Shown here piece after piece: positions 12,539 to 25,244 of a DNA stretch of 64,000 nt. Below the pieces are notes generated by a model. The model was not told where the DNA came from. It did not search any database and was given only the letters and a program-made list of their open reading frames with translations. The position numbers were made by a program, and so were the translations under genes. The DNA comes from Apostichopus japonicus (lineage: Eukaryota > Echinodermata > Holothuroidea > Aspidochirotida > Stichopodidae): NCBI RefSeq assembly GCF_037975245.1, contig NC_092567.1, forward strand, positions 14,772,876 to 14,836,875. Direction: 5' to 3'. Positions within the stretch are counted from its first letter, which is position 1. Every line of letters begins with the position of its first letter.

Positions 12539-12889
12539 TGCCATTTTGTTTTTCTGTGATGCTAAAAATATTAAAAATTAAAAGAAATGTATAACATGCA
12601 ATATCTAGTATTTTCAGACCTAGAATTTCACAAATTTTTGCCACAGCTTGCTAAAAAAATTCCAGTGCGTCAAATAATCTACTAGCTCAAATCAAATTTC
12701 ACAATTGCATTTTCCTTGAATTAATTCAAACGCAACATTAATATTGCACTGATAGAAAAATGTAGTAATTAGTCTGAATTTTGAAGCCTGTCTTTACTGT
12801 AAGACTTTCTGATATAGTTTTTTAAACACAGAAGTTGCTCTTGTTTTCCTTTACTTGAGTATTTTTACTTGACATACTGCAATTCGAGA

Positions 12890-13173
12890 ACTATGTATTG
12901 AGAGAAGGCACAACATTTCCATTATGCTAATTAATGGATAGGCTCTGATTCCACATACAATTTACTAGTTAGGCTCTTGCAGAATCAGACATTACTGATA
13001 TGCATGCCTTCCTAAAAGATTCCTTTACACTACTATGTATTGAGAGAAGGCACAACATTTCCACTATATGCTAATTAATGGATAGGCTCTGATTCCACAT
13101 ACAATTTACTAGTTAGGCTCTTGCAGAATCAGACATTACTGATATGCATGCCTTCCTAAAAGATTCCTTTACA
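12890..13173. repeat. Recent 142-bp tandem duplication
   Basis: Two adjacent copies of about 142 bases start with CTATGTATTGAGAGAAGG (12891 and 13033) and end with GATTCCTTTACACTA. They are almost identical, differing mainly by two extra bases (CACTATATGC against CATTATGC). The near identity marks a young duplication or an assembly artefact. No coding content is visible. Confidence 0.9.
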
Positions 13174-13846
13174 CTAGATGACACTTTCATGTGCTGCAAT
13201 ATGACGTATTACAGATACTACGCATACAGTCCTTTGCCCATCTACTGTAGATCTTCGATGATATGAAATAGCAACAGTTTCAGAGCGCATTTTCCTTTTT
13301 GGCTGTTTCATTAAAAGAAAGAAAGAAAGTAATAAACTGTAACTGTATGATTCCAAGTTGCACCTTACAAATGAGCAAGTCTTCCAAGGTTACATATATC
13401 TGGCAAACTGAGAAATGTCTTCGCATAATTTAATCCTGCTAAAATCACAGAAATTTGTTTGGACTGACCTTGAAGCCAGAGCACTTTGTGGGAAAATTGT
13501 CAACGATGGTTAATAAAGAATTCTGGTCCAAAATAGATGAGTTTTAATTCGGAGGTAACATCAAATGTTTAGTGAATGACTCAGTCGGCTACAGTGTTGA
13601 ATTTTCTGGTTTGTCTGTAAAATGTATAATGCTGTAAAACTTCTTGTAAAAATCATATGGCCAACATGTAAATACCATGAAGAGGTCTGTATGCAGTGGT
13701 GCTGCTTCCACATGTATACGAATGTGATCTGCAACCACACCGCAGTGCTTGTCGGAGAAATTGGATGTATCTTACTCATTTAATTTGAAGTGGTCAACTG
13801 GAGGGGGATGGACAGTGGTAAGATGTGGTCTACTTTCTAAGCTAGG

Positions 13847-13877
<31 letters not shown>

Positions 13878-15480
13878 CTATGAGTTAGGGCATGTGAAAG
13901 TGGTGTTACATATTGTGTAATTCCAAAAACAATATTATGCTTGAAGAGTCTGACTCAAGCTTTGCGTCAATCCATTTCTAACAAAATATCATATTTATTC
14001 AAAAATTTGATGGAGGCGTAAAGACCTTTCACATAGCATATACATACAGCAACATGTGTACATACCTACAATATCAAGAAAATTCAAATAAATGTTCCAT
14101 TTGGAAGCAAGTAAAACATCTTCATATTGTCCTTTGTACCAGCTAGACAAAGATGCAATCTCAAGGTATGACATTCTACATAAACTTATCAATGAATTCA
14201 TCTTTTTGGTTTAATTTTACTTTCCAAACTTCTGTTCAAAAAGCTGTGTTTTATCTTGTCAATGTTTCTCATCCCAAATAAACTTTATAATCCACATCAG
14301 TAACTACAACTGATTGCGGCAGCTTAAAGGAGGAAAACGGGCACGGAAAGAATCCTTTTCCGTCTTTGTTCTTAAACAATTATTCACTTCTTTATTTATT
14401 TTCATTTGTTTACGTTACTCACAAATGAAGAATCCCGAGCATTATTGATAAAGAGACGCACAAATTTCGGTGGAGAACTTGTCACATTCGGTAGGTGAAA
14501 TTTTTAGTTTTTACGTGCACGGTTCTAGCTTAAACACTCGTTGATATATGTCAATGATATACTGCCATGCAATACTGTTAGCAATACAAGTAAATAAATC
14601 ACGCACAGGGCTTTTCTAATAATGACCAAATTCCAACAAGGGTGCAAATGATTTTCAATACAACAATGGCGACAACATTTTTGCAAACATGTTTGGCAGC
14701 AGACTACAGTATGTGTGCACTAAAACACAGACAGTACATAATTTCTCCTGTTTTTTTAGACGTCAACATTTTCACATGATTAAATAGGGAAAACATGGAA
14801 GATGAATTACTGCTGGTGAAAAACAAACAGTTGAGGATAGAAAGGGAGATGTATTCATGATCGGTAGTAATCCGGTGGGTATGTGCTGTATGGTTCTGTC
14901 GAGTTTACATAGTGCAACATACATGTATTAAAAGACCCTACCAATGTACGACACCAGAGCAAACACCCGTTGCTACTCCATCATTAACATTAATCAAACA
15001 TACACTTGACTGTTGTTTATCTTTGCGGGGCGGTAGTCTCAGGAGGAGTGTAATCGAAATGGTGGCAGCAGACCAGGCCAGACTTACACCTGCTCCAGTT
15101 CATTCTCAGCTGATCATTGAATAGATTTGTTTTCACACACAAAAAAAAGACACAACAACAAAATCAATTAAACACAAACTTTTAAAGGTCGACAATTTTA
15201 AGCTCCATAATTTATTTTTATTGATAACAAGCTCTCCTTTTCCTTCTCTTATTCTCCTTCCCCGGCCTACTAAAGCCGGCTCCAAGAAACCAATTTTTGA
15301 ACGATTCTTTAACTAAACGCAAATTGATAAACCGTAGAGCTACAGTCAAACACAGAATGCAGAACAGACATGTAAAGTTAGTCCTACGTCCGTATATTGC
15401 CAGAGTAATATCAAAACTGTTCTAATACAGTATTAGTCAAGAAAAGAAACCTCAGTTAAAAGACGAGAAGCAATTTTGAT
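13174..15480. other. Probable long intron, part 3: nothing gene-like
   Basis: The only structured content I see is a TA microsatellite near 13847-13877. A minus-strand GTGAGT at about 14419 could act as a donor, but no convincing exon lies before it. Confidence 0.4.
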
Positions 15481-15487
15481 TTTCAGA

Positions 15488-15618
15488 ATGTTTTCACATT
15501 CGTCATCGTCGACGTCGTCATCCCAATCGTCAAGCAGTCACGAAGATAACACGATTTTAACTGACAAGTCCAGTTCTAACGGTGTGACGTTGTCACACAT
15601 TCATGCTATTGGCTAATT
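15488..15618 (+). CDS. Short serine-rich ORF just after an acceptor-like site (doubtful)
   Basis: An ATG follows one base after GATTTTCAG. The frame stays open for 42 codons, MFSHSSSSTSSSQ at its start, to a TAA. Ten of the first seventeen residues are Ser. The local sequence is richer in CpG than its surroundings and includes a GTGACGTTGTCACA palindrome-like site and CTATTGGCTAA, which contains an inverted CCAAT. It could be a first exon, a promoter-proximal uORF, or chance. I recognise no homologue. Confidence 0.18.
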
Positions 15619-15666
15619 CTTTAACAGGGTAAAAAAATAAAAGAAACCATTCTGACACTTGCCAAA

Positions 15667-15810
15667 ATGCCAAGGCCACGGGTTTCTGTCAGAATACATT
15701 TGATTCCACTCTATCAAAGCCGAGGCTACAGGATATCCCCAAGTGAACGACGACTGCTAGAGCGAGCGAATAACGTAAAAATGCTACGGGCAACGACGAA
15801 AAAAATGTAA
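15667..15810 (+). CDS. Short basic 47-residue ORF (doubtful)
   Basis: ATG at 15667 opens 47 codons to TAA at 15808-15810. The product is very basic, starting MPRPRVSVRIHLIPLYQ with SPSERRLLERANN in the middle. It lies 50 bases after the Ser-rich ORF in the same CpG-richer patch. No family is recognised and no strong splice signals flank it. It may be coding, a promoter-region accident, or a remnant. Confidence 0.18.
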   Translation: MPRPRVSVRIHLIPLYQSRGYRISPSERRLLERANNVKMLRATTKKM

Positions 15811-16129
15811 GGGGAAAAAAAAAAAAAAAACGGTTTGTTGGAGTGGAAATTTAGCAGTCTGATATGCTGGACCTTAGACTAATAGAGCGAAATAGAATTG
15901 ACTTTTAAACATAAACATCAAAACAAAATGTACTAAAGATAATGGGGAGAAGGGGGGGGAGGGGGAGATGTTGGGATTCAGTCAATCGTAAGAAAGACCT
16001 ACATCAACCAGTTGAAACTAGAGGCAACAAGATTTACTTTAAATTTATGAGATAATAGCAAAATTGCAAAATACTGAAATCATCATAAAATACCATATTT
16101 GTAGATCGTACGAATTCTGTCTAGCAACT

Positions 16130-16640
16130 CATGAACGTTTCATCTGACGGGAACCTCAATACTTACTGGTTTTGGTATTTAAGGACAACTATCCTAACCA
16201 CAAGATGCAGCCTCCATTGACCTCAAATTACAGTTGACCTCTAAATTAAAACATTATTGCTCATGATTCACTGAGGTAGGTTACACATACAAGCTCTGCT
16301 TTTGAAACTTTCGCATTTACAGGGTTTTCAGACGTTGACCTTAGCTGACCTCAAATGACCTTGATCACCACAAAGAACAAAAGAGGTTCTTATAGGTACA
16401 GTACCCTTTAAGATGGATCTGCATAAAGAGTACAAAGGTCATCCAGGATTTTATCACTTAGTTATAGTGCTTGAAATGGTTTCGATGACCTTTGACCTCC
16501 ACATTCAATGACAGTAGTGGGACTTTCTCAAATTTACAAAGTATGAACATCAAGGTTTACTGTTGCAGCTACCACGTTTAAAAAGTTTGTAGACGTTGAC
16601 CTGCATTAACCTCAAATGACCTTTGATTTCTTAAAGAACA
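16130..16640. repeat. Degenerate repeats rich in TGACCT half-sites
   Basis: Two segments about 262 bases apart share AGACGTTGACC and ACCTCAAATGACCTT (near 16325 and 16587). Between them, about 16487-16500, TGACCTTTGACCT is an exact inverted DR1 (two AGGTCA half-sites one base apart). Related phrases recur at 10.1, 43.6 and 54.4 kb. This looks like an old dispersed repeat rather than a gene. Confidence 0.6.
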
Positions 16641-19600
16641 CTATTAAAGGTGGATCTAGTATGAAACTCAATCAAGCTGCAGTTTTCAATTACTTTCTTC
16701 CACTATCTATGACCCAAAGTGTCTGGAAGACTTTTTTGTGGGTGAACTTTATCTGTTCAACTCCAACTTTCCTTGTTACCAAGGAGATTAATAGTTGCTA
16801 AATTTAGTCTCAGAATACCTGATGTTGCAGTCTGATCACTATCCTTTTTGTTTTGGGAGTTGTTTTGGGTGTGAAGGGGAGGGGGGAGGGAGGGTGTGAT
16901 AATGGTTACTTACCAGAACTGAGGGGGAGGGAAATTTATATCATCAGTACATCAGTTCATGCCTGTTTATAATCATAACGGCACATAGCAACAAAGGACG
17001 ACAACCCCAAGTGACGGCAAAACTCATGTCTACGTGGTCCATCCCTCTTGTAAACTTTACATGGAAATAGCTTCTATAGGGTAATAGCAAACAATATGCA
17101 AAGACTCTCACAAACAAGGAATAAAAAAATATAAAAAAATTTCAATGTAAGGATTGTTTTATCGTATAACATATCCCATAACCTCCTCTAAAATATTCTT
17201 CTTCTCTTCTCAACAAAGTCGATAAACTCCTCATCAGACGGAAGGAAAGAGATGAGATATAACTGCACGCGATGACTAATGCAACGAAAATTGCAGCTGG
17301 CCATTCTAGCAGATTCTGCCAGAATATCGAGTGTGTCTGTCGGTCATATTATTTATGTTTAATATAATACGTTGAATATCAAAACCTTTCGAAACAAGAT
17401 CCAACCTACTTCATTCAACACCAGCAAGGTGTGGAGCACCTTATTTTCATTCCCATGTCCTTGTACGGATCAAATGTATCACCTTCCCTTTAGTCAAACC
17501 CAAGTTCTGCAACCTTCAAACCGTTGGATGCAAACACGCAACCTTTTACTACGGCAAATAATTCATGACGGTGCAATCTGCAGTACAGGAAAAGTACTGG
17601 ATAGGATGGTGGCCTAAGCAATCAAAATTCGCTGCACATTGACAATGGAGTCCAATATTAACAAAAAAAACTAGTCAATAAAACACATCGAAACAACAAG
17701 GTCAAAGGGAATGAAAGGGGGGGAAAGAAAAACAATGCTTACACTTCATTAGATCTAACAGCTGCGACTGAATTTAGAAGTGGCAGTGCTGTGCTGTATT
17801 GATGAACGCTCCAACAAACATTGACTTCAATACTTCTAACTACAGTAAAGTCAGTCAGGGGAACCAGGGCTTCAAAAAAAAACTTATCTCGTTAGAAGAG
17901 ATATGACCATGAACTTGCCCTCCTTGTGTTATGCATCCAACTGTGAGATTGTGGGTTTTTTTCTTTTTCTCTTTTTTTTTTCACTAAACTTTCTTCAAGG
18001 TGGCCAGACCTCAAAAGGATTTTTTCCTTTTCTACTTTTTCTTAAATAAACTCTTGGTAATGAGGGACCTTGAGAAATGGCCATAATCCGAAAACACATT
18101 GCCAGATTTGGCAGAGAGTTCTTGGGATGTATAAAAAAAAAAAAGTTAAAAAAATCTGCAATAATGAACAAAGCCCTTCAGCCTACTCAACATAGCATAA
18201 GCTGATGTCTCAAGCTACTTCTTTGCCTACACATAGCTGCAACGTCCTTGGGAAATCATTTTGATCCTTCTCGTGCGGCTTTTGTGTCATCACATTTTTA
18301 ACTCCTCCAGCGACAGGGATTAAATATTTCCACAGACAGCTATGAAGGCAACTTGGCAACAGCTAAAGAGAGTTATTAAGTACTTTGGGGCAATTGGCTT
18401 AGTATACCGGAATACACTAACATTAAAAAACTTAGCTTCGCGAGGAACGGTGTGGCACGCAACCGTTACACTGACAGCACTAGGAATTGATGAGTACATA
18501 CATTATTCATGGAAACTATCTATAGGCAACATGGAATCAAGACATTCCTACTGTAGATTGTAAGGTGGGGTTTGTCTTGGAATGTGACAATTTCTCCAGG
18601 ATGAAGAGTGCCCCCAGTTATTCCTTCTAACTTCTCTTTATGTTCCAGAGTCCCGAGGACAGATACTTAAATCAGTCCTGGGTATTATTATTTTTAGTCT
18701 GTCGTGTGAGGACCTGGCTAGGAAATAGGGTAAAAAACCGAACCGAACACGAGGCATGCGAGCATGTGTATGAGAATGTGATCGTACAAACCCATGATTG
18801 GCAGTAATAATTAACTACCCCCATCTATAACAAATTTGATCAATTAATGTAACAGAGTTTGAAAAATGATATACTTTGAAGCAGCAAAATGGTCTTTTTA
18901 GATTTTTAGGTTCTACACAGAAATTTGAATATTTCCACACAATAATGACAATTTGAAAGCTCTAGCAGATAAAAACCACATTATAATAGCATTTGTGTAC
19001 ATGACTGAGATATTATTGGTTCTGTTCAGTTTAATATTAATGTATCTGGCAACATTATAGTGAGCGACATCGTCATGGCAAGGACTAGAATGAATCTTTT
19101 TTCTTTTCTTTGATTTTTTTTTTTTTTTTACTAAGTAAACAGATATTTTTGGTCCCAAAATCACACCAGGAGTGCAATTAAGTCAGACATTAATTTCAAT
19201 GGGTTTCACACAAAATAATAACAGAGGAATTTTTAAATGTATGGTGGGGTAAAAATGGGTTGTAATGGATTAAAATGTTAACAGAGAAACCGAAAACGTG
19301 CAGCCAATGGTTGTGAGCCATATACACATCTCGCCATTGGGTTGTTAGATAATCAATGCAAAACCACCTGTCGCCGTGGCGATGTAGTGATATGTTAATA
19401 AATTCACTTAATTCATTAGTAAGATCTTTCTGGAGACTACTACACTAATGACTGGAATGAGCTCGATTAAGAACACAACTATGCAGGGGCACCGATTTGA
19501 ATGTACGAGACGAAAGAATGTTCAATTTTCAGTGACTACGAAGGCTTGCAAATAATTTCAGCACACTCCCCAAAACTTACCGGTCTGGAAATTTATGAAC

Positions 19601-22011
19601 AACGACACTAATAACTAGTCTATACAGATGGGGAGAGGGAAGCAGTGCTCATATGTTATCCCAGGTAAGGTATAGCTAGGGAACTGTACATCTTGTAGTA
19701 GAGTAGACCAGAGGCAAAGTCAATTGCATCATTTTAAAAAGAGGTCCAGATCCATGACTGGACACGAGGCTCCAAGCTATATACCACCCCATCCCCACCA
19801 TCCTCTCCCCTCCTCCCCCCCCAAAAAAAAGAAATTCTACCAACCTTACCTATCCAAGGATATTTCCACCTATTTTACTATTACTACATAGTTCTCTTTC
19901 CTTTTATTGCACCACATACCTACTGTATACCCAGTCTATCAGTATCAAGTTTATTCGTGGTGTGAACATAACATACATACTACCCGTAATGTTCCAGTGT
20001 GTTTGATCACATACTGTAGAGACCCGTACAAAGGCTTCAAGCCAATAACTGCTTCCAAATGGGCTGAATAATCGGAACAGATTACTACATGACTAGGTAG
20101 TAGCTTACTACATTTATAGTTGTCAAAATGGATTAGACTTTACTCATTTATCCTTGGGAATCTAGGAAATAAAATCAGATTCAAGGTGAAATTACTTCTC
20201 TCAGGTTTTGTAGGATATCTCATGTACTGAGTAAATGAGTGCACTTCCTATCCAGGATATCTTCATCAGAGCATATAACAAGAGCAAAACCGCAACAAAT
20301 GTCAAAAACTAAAAAAATAATAATAATAATCGCTTCTGTCGAACGTGTGCACTCATTAAAACGTGATACTTCATCGCATTCATTGGTGGAATTAATGTTT
20401 GATTTTTTTTTTTGCCGATTCCATTTTGCCTGGTAGGCTTTTGGCGTATGAAACTATCAGATATCATTTCTCATTACATTTTCGGCCAATATTTTCTCTC
20501 TCTCTCTAACCACTCTGTATAGATACACGGTACCAGGTTCTGGTGGAATCAAAATGTAGATATTGTTGGTAATGAGTTCTACTGAAAGTATCGTGGGTGT
20601 TGGTTTTGCTTGATCAACCAGAAATTCCAATCGTCATATGAGTCAAAACATTCTATTATTCCAAAACTAGCCAACCGTGTTGTCTTTCTGCAAAGGACAT
20701 TTGCATGCACCTTTTTTCGAGTCTCGTAGCTGTGTACAGTAAATGAAGGGAGGGAGACCTTCCCAGCACCATCTGTCTACTATGAAGCAGTGATCCCATC
20801 AGATCACCAGTCACAAACGACCTTTCAAACAGCTGCTTATGACATAGTTTTCAGTGTCTTTGTTGACCTATTTTGCATAATTTGGTTAAGATTGCCACCA
20901 GTTTAGATACAGCAAGAGTGGTGTATATATGCTAGAGTACACCACACACAGCAGAGCTTGTAGGATGATATTTGTAACCACCATGTTATGAAAAAATGAT
21001 TAGAATATGCAACTTGACCCATTTTTTTGCTTTATTCCACATACTGTGAACAATTTCCCTGTAAAATTTCATTATTGGGATTGCTTCCATTTCCAGCATG
21101 CTAATTAAACTGGCTATAAGTTTCCAAATCTATGTTCCTGGAGGTTTGATGCCAACATACTTTTCTTAGTGACCAGAAGAAGAAGAAGCAGAATGGCTGA
21201 ACCAATTGACTACAAAGTGTCTCAGAGGAAAGATTTTCTAAATAGAAAACAGATGAAACAAAGAGTTAAAGTTTCACCATATAGCTGAGCAACTATTTTA
21301 CTTATGTTTTGTTATTTTGGGGGTAGGGAGTGGTAGGAGGTCATTTCTCATATAATTTAGGGTGATAAGAGGAGCCTATAGTCTCCATGTTTGTATTTGG
21401 GGCGGGGGTGGGGGGAGGGGGGAATGGCAGTAAAATTGGTGTGGCAGTAAAAAAAGGTTTGAAGGGTACAGGTCGGTCAGGACATCGCTACCTGCTTCTT
21501 ATTTTTTCGAGGGTGCACAATTCTATTCTATGGGGGCAGACAGAACCGATGCTGAGAATAAAACAATTTCTGACACCTTTTTGGGGGTGCCAGACAAATA
21601 TTTGGTGGGCCTAGCTTTCTCCACCCTCTCTTCTCCCCCTCCCTCCCCCCCCCCCACCCTCTGTCACAATGCCAATGGTAAAGGTAGAAGAAACAGGGCA
21701 GTGCACATCATATCAAAGACACAACTACTTCATTTAGCTACAGCTTTGCTTTAAGCCACAGCCACAGTATGAAAAGCACAAAACTCTAGATTTGAGATTT
21801 ATACAACAATTTGGGGGGGAAATGCAATATCGGGTGAAATGTTTTTTCCTGTCTGAGAATCATGTCTTATTCAGGTAAAATGTTGCTTCAACAAGTTTCA
21901 GCAATGACTGCTCCTGTGAACTGACACTTTTCATGCGAAATCAAGACAATATTATTGTGACAGGAATGCAGTGAAGACCATAAAGAGTGTTATTCTTGTA
22001 ACTTCTCCTCA
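16641..22011. other. Probable long intron, part 4: simple repeats, no exon supported
   Basis: The stretch holds G-rich tracts (about 16871-16895, 21399-21424), C-rich tracts (about 19797-19828, 21619-21658), poly-T runs and an AAT microsatellite near 20316. Isolated splice-like sites on the minus strand (16909, 19573) have no coding frame beside them. Confidence 0.4.
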
Positions 22012-22026
22012 TTACCTCAAACTATG

Positions 22027-22155
22027 TGTTATTTTTTAGCCTCTGAAGAAGATCCTGCTAGGATCGAAACGTCAGGCCAACTTACTTTTACACATTCTAT
22101 TACACAGGCTCTCTAGTGGATAAGCAGTTTGCTAACAGTTTTATTTTATTTTTAT
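22027..22155 (+). mobile_element. 129-bp retroposon, copy 2, with hammerhead-like core and 15-bp target duplication
   Basis: TTACCTCAAACTATG occurs exactly at 22012-22026 and 22156-22170 and brackets the insertion, so this is a real mobile element. On the plus strand GCCT precedes CTGAAGA (22043-22049), then an extra A, then a GATCC-TGCTA-GGATC hairpin (22051-22065), GAAAC (22066-22070), GTC and AGGC. GCCT and AGGC can pair as stem I, GTC fits the cleavage triplet, and ACGT is self-complementary, as in dimeric type-I hammerheads with a minimal stem III. The extra A before stem II departs from the consensus. The 3' end is TTTTATTTTATTTTTA. Animal retrozymes and Penelope-like elements carry such ribozymes; membership here is inference. 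Confidence 0.75.
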
Positions 22156-22188
22156 TTACCTCAAACTATGCTAGAAAGTTAACTGATC

Positions 22189-22378
22189 GTCACACATATC
22201 CAGATAGGCTAGGAACTCAAATAATGGTCACACATATCCAGATAGGCTAGGAACTCAAATAATGGTCACACATATCCAGATAGGCTAGGAACTCAAATAA
22301 TGGTCACACATATCCAGTTAGGCTAGGAACTCAAATAATGGTCACACATATTCAAATAGGCTAGGAACTCAAATGATG
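22189..22378. repeat. 38-bp tandem array, five copies
   Basis: Five head-to-tail units begin GTCACACATATCCAGATAGG at exact 38-base steps (22189, 22227, 22265, 22303, 22341) with a few substitutions in the last two. The array starts about 20 bases after the target duplication of the neighbouring retroposon. There is no coding content and no spacer diversity. Confidence 0.92.
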
Positions 22379-22384
22379 ATCACA

Positions 22385-24830
22385 TTTATTCACTTTAAAG
22401 TAACCCTCAAAAAAGTTAACACTCCAAAATATCTGATAATCCCTTGCACGGTCAGATCCTGCCTGGAAGTATTTTCAAAACTGCTAGCAACTTTGAGCTT
22501 CTTGGAATGGGTCCAATACTAATATTTTGATAATATGACAGGCTATTAAGTATTGGCTTGTCACTGAATACACTGTTAAGTATACAGTAGTTCAATGTAT
22601 ATCACCCTTCCATTAAAACCTAGCGATGACTTTATTTTCAATCCTGTTACAAAGTCAAGGACATTTAGAATGCATACAGCAAGACCCGTTGGACGGCAGA
22701 GGCACAATAAATTTTTATGTAGACATTAAAGCAAGGTTGTTTACTAAATTCCATATATGTAAACAATTTAGGGGAACTGAGATTTTCACAGAGTACATCC
22801 AACTCTTAACAACAAAATGAATCACTTGGTGATTGCAATGAAATCAATCAAATTAATATGTATGAATACTATGAAAGCAGGTCAGAAATATAAACTGCAG
22901 AATTTTGTGTTACATCGTACTGTAGATACAGCAAGTTTACATTAAAGGTATCAATGCTACAGGAATGGATATCATGGAATAAGAATATCATTTACAAACA
23001 AGTCTTTCAACGTCATCAGCAATTAAGAACTGCCCACGAAATTTGTTAGAATTACTCAAATAATGATCACCAGTTGGTTGCCACTGTGAGATGTTTCAAA
23101 AATCCTCAGCGACTGAGGAAGATCTAACTTGGAGGTGCTGACTGTATCGGAAAGAAAACCTGGAATAAAACCTTGAATCATTTCTTTACCAGTGGTAGGG
23201 CTGCAAAATGTTCCAAAACCAACTTGCTTAGGTTCAGAGGCTGAAGTTGCAAGTTGGTAGAACAATCACTGCAATGCGATTCCAATGAATTTTTCAATAG
23301 TTGAGGGTTTGAAGACTCACGCAAAAAAAAGGTCTAATGCCGGTAATCTGACCTAGTTGCGAATGAGGTGTAACGGAAGTGTTAGACACTACCATCGATC
23401 CCAGAAAATACACACAGCTTGCTACTGTCTGTAATTAGACACTAGTGTACAGTCAGTACATACAGCTGCGGTCAATACCCACAGCACAGTGTATAAACAA
23501 TAAAGCGATGGACATCTCAGGTCCAGCTAAAGATAACAAGGTATGACGTTTCATTAAGTCTGTACTGTCTGCATTTTGTAGCGACACGAACAAAACGTCA
23601 CTTGCAAGCAACTGAAAGTTAACTTTGTCAGATGGCCGCACATGGTTTAGGGTGAGTCTTCAATGCCTTTAAACTGAACCTGAAATCATCCAAATAAGTG
23701 CATAGAGATCTTTCTTTAAGATGAATATATTACCAGGGTGTTTTATCCTCTCAGAACTCATTGCTACATGATTTCTTGTCCAAAAAAATATTAAATAAAC
23801 CTGTCTGTTGCCGCACACTGCACTCTGCAATTACATATTTCATTGAAATCATTTGGACATGTTAATTGTATCAGTATGTTTCCACCTGTGGTTTATATGA
23901 CAATTTTTACTCACAAAAATTAATCAGCCGTGCATCAAATTGAGTCGTTTTTTAAAGAAGGCAAAACCATCGGAATGGAATTGTTGATTTAGGTCAGGCA
24001 AACTTTTAATGAGAACAAAGATTCAACACATATTAAAGGAGCAGGATACCTGTACGTTGCCATCATCTTTTATTCCAGGTAGAAATAAAACCCAAACTAA
24101 ACCGTTTTCTTTTGTTATTTCCTAAATTTAGGAAGCTTGGCATGGATATTTAATTGATGCACATGCTATCATGCATCCTAAGTCTGCCTCCAATGACAGT
24201 TACCCACACGCACAAATACCACCACTAAATACAACCAAGGATGTCACAGATTTCCTTTAAGGGAAAGTAGGTCATGGCATAGAAGGAATGAAGAACATAA
24301 AAAACAAACTGGTGCATGGGAGGCCCTTTGGGCGACTATGATAATCTATGTGGAAAGTCTGCCTTATTGAACTTCAGCCAAATTTAAGTTCAATAATCTT
24401 TCAACTCTTTAGGGAGAGGATACAGAACAGTGTACACCCAAAGTATAAAAGCAGTTTAGCACAATTTTACTCAAAGCACTAAAAGTCTGTTTGACCCGTT
24501 TAACTAGTAACCTATGTAAAGTTCCTCTGTTGATGCGTTGCTAATATAAACTGACAATCACAATACACACATACACAGTGTGGCTATGGCCTCCAGATGC
24601 TTGTTAGTTGGTCTGTACAATGTTGGATAGACAGGCTAATAATATTATAGTTTGTACAATTTTTTATTTTTTTTCTCGTAGTTGTTCACTAATAGCTTGT
24701 TTATTGTATGGTATTGTTAGTATTCACTACTGTCTTATGTTTACTGTCGACAGGGAATTATTTTCCTTTTTTTGTTTTCTGAAATGGACAAAAAGTTTCT
24801 ATCTATCTAGTTTGTTTCTATAGTAAACCA
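22385..24830. other. Probable long intron, part 5: nothing gene-like
   Basis: No exon supported. A minus-strand open frame around 23056-23265 begins immediately after an in-frame TGA, so the nearby acceptor-like site cannot feed it. Confidence 0.4.
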
Positions 24831-24837
24831 TATGCTG

Positions 24838-25175
24838 TTTGGTGGTACGATGATGGCGTAATACGTCGACGAAAGCATGTGTTATGCAAAAACAGCTGCT
24901 TACCAGCTTTCCCATCATATTTAATAATCAGCAGTTATCTTTACAATGCTGAGGCGACCACAAATGTGGGAGAAACCTGCAAGGGCCAGATGGATTACAA
25001 TTTACAACACGTCGGGTAGCTTCCAATTCAACCATTTAACTCAAATTTGGGATCTTTTCATTTTAGAAAGTCATTTCAGATGAAAAACCCACCTACAGTA
25101 ACTATGACCGGGCCGGGAATCGAACCCGGAACCTAGTACAGAGAGGCATCCTGAAATGGGTTCACTGTACACTAG
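24838..25175 (-). mobile_element. tRNA-derived SINE (box B intact, box A degraded)
   Basis: On the minus strand, about 25139-25106 reads GGTTCCGGGTTCGATTCCCGG. This is an intact tRNA T-arm with box B GGTTCGATTCC. Upstream of it (25170-25150) only a weak match to box A remains. About 250 bases of unrelated body follow toward lower coordinates, ending near ACGTATTACGCCATCATCG at about 24850. That tRNA-head plus body layout is typical of a SINE. Boundaries are approximate and I found no target duplication. Confidence 0.55.
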
Positions 25176-25199
25176 ATGTTATTGTTAACATTTATTTAT

Positions 25200-25242
25200 C
25201 ACGGAAGGGGAGGGGGAGGGGAAGGGGAGAGGACGGGGAAGT
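25200..25242 (+). repeat. G-rich quadruplex-prone tract
   Basis: Runs of four or five G separated by single A or AA occur in about 40 bases. A second similar tract lies at 27597-27624, and a third at 45190-45217. None adjoins a supported gene. Confidence 0.65.
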
Positions 25243-25244
25243 TT

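Noticed and set aside
22189-22378. 38-bp periodic repeats resembling a CRISPR array
   Set aside because: The copies are head-to-tail with no spacers, and the sequence is eukaryotic.
23056-23265. Minus-strand frame that looks protein-like and follows an acceptor-like TTGCAG
   Set aside because: An in-frame TGA sits immediately upstream, between the putative acceptor and the frame, and there is no ATG start.
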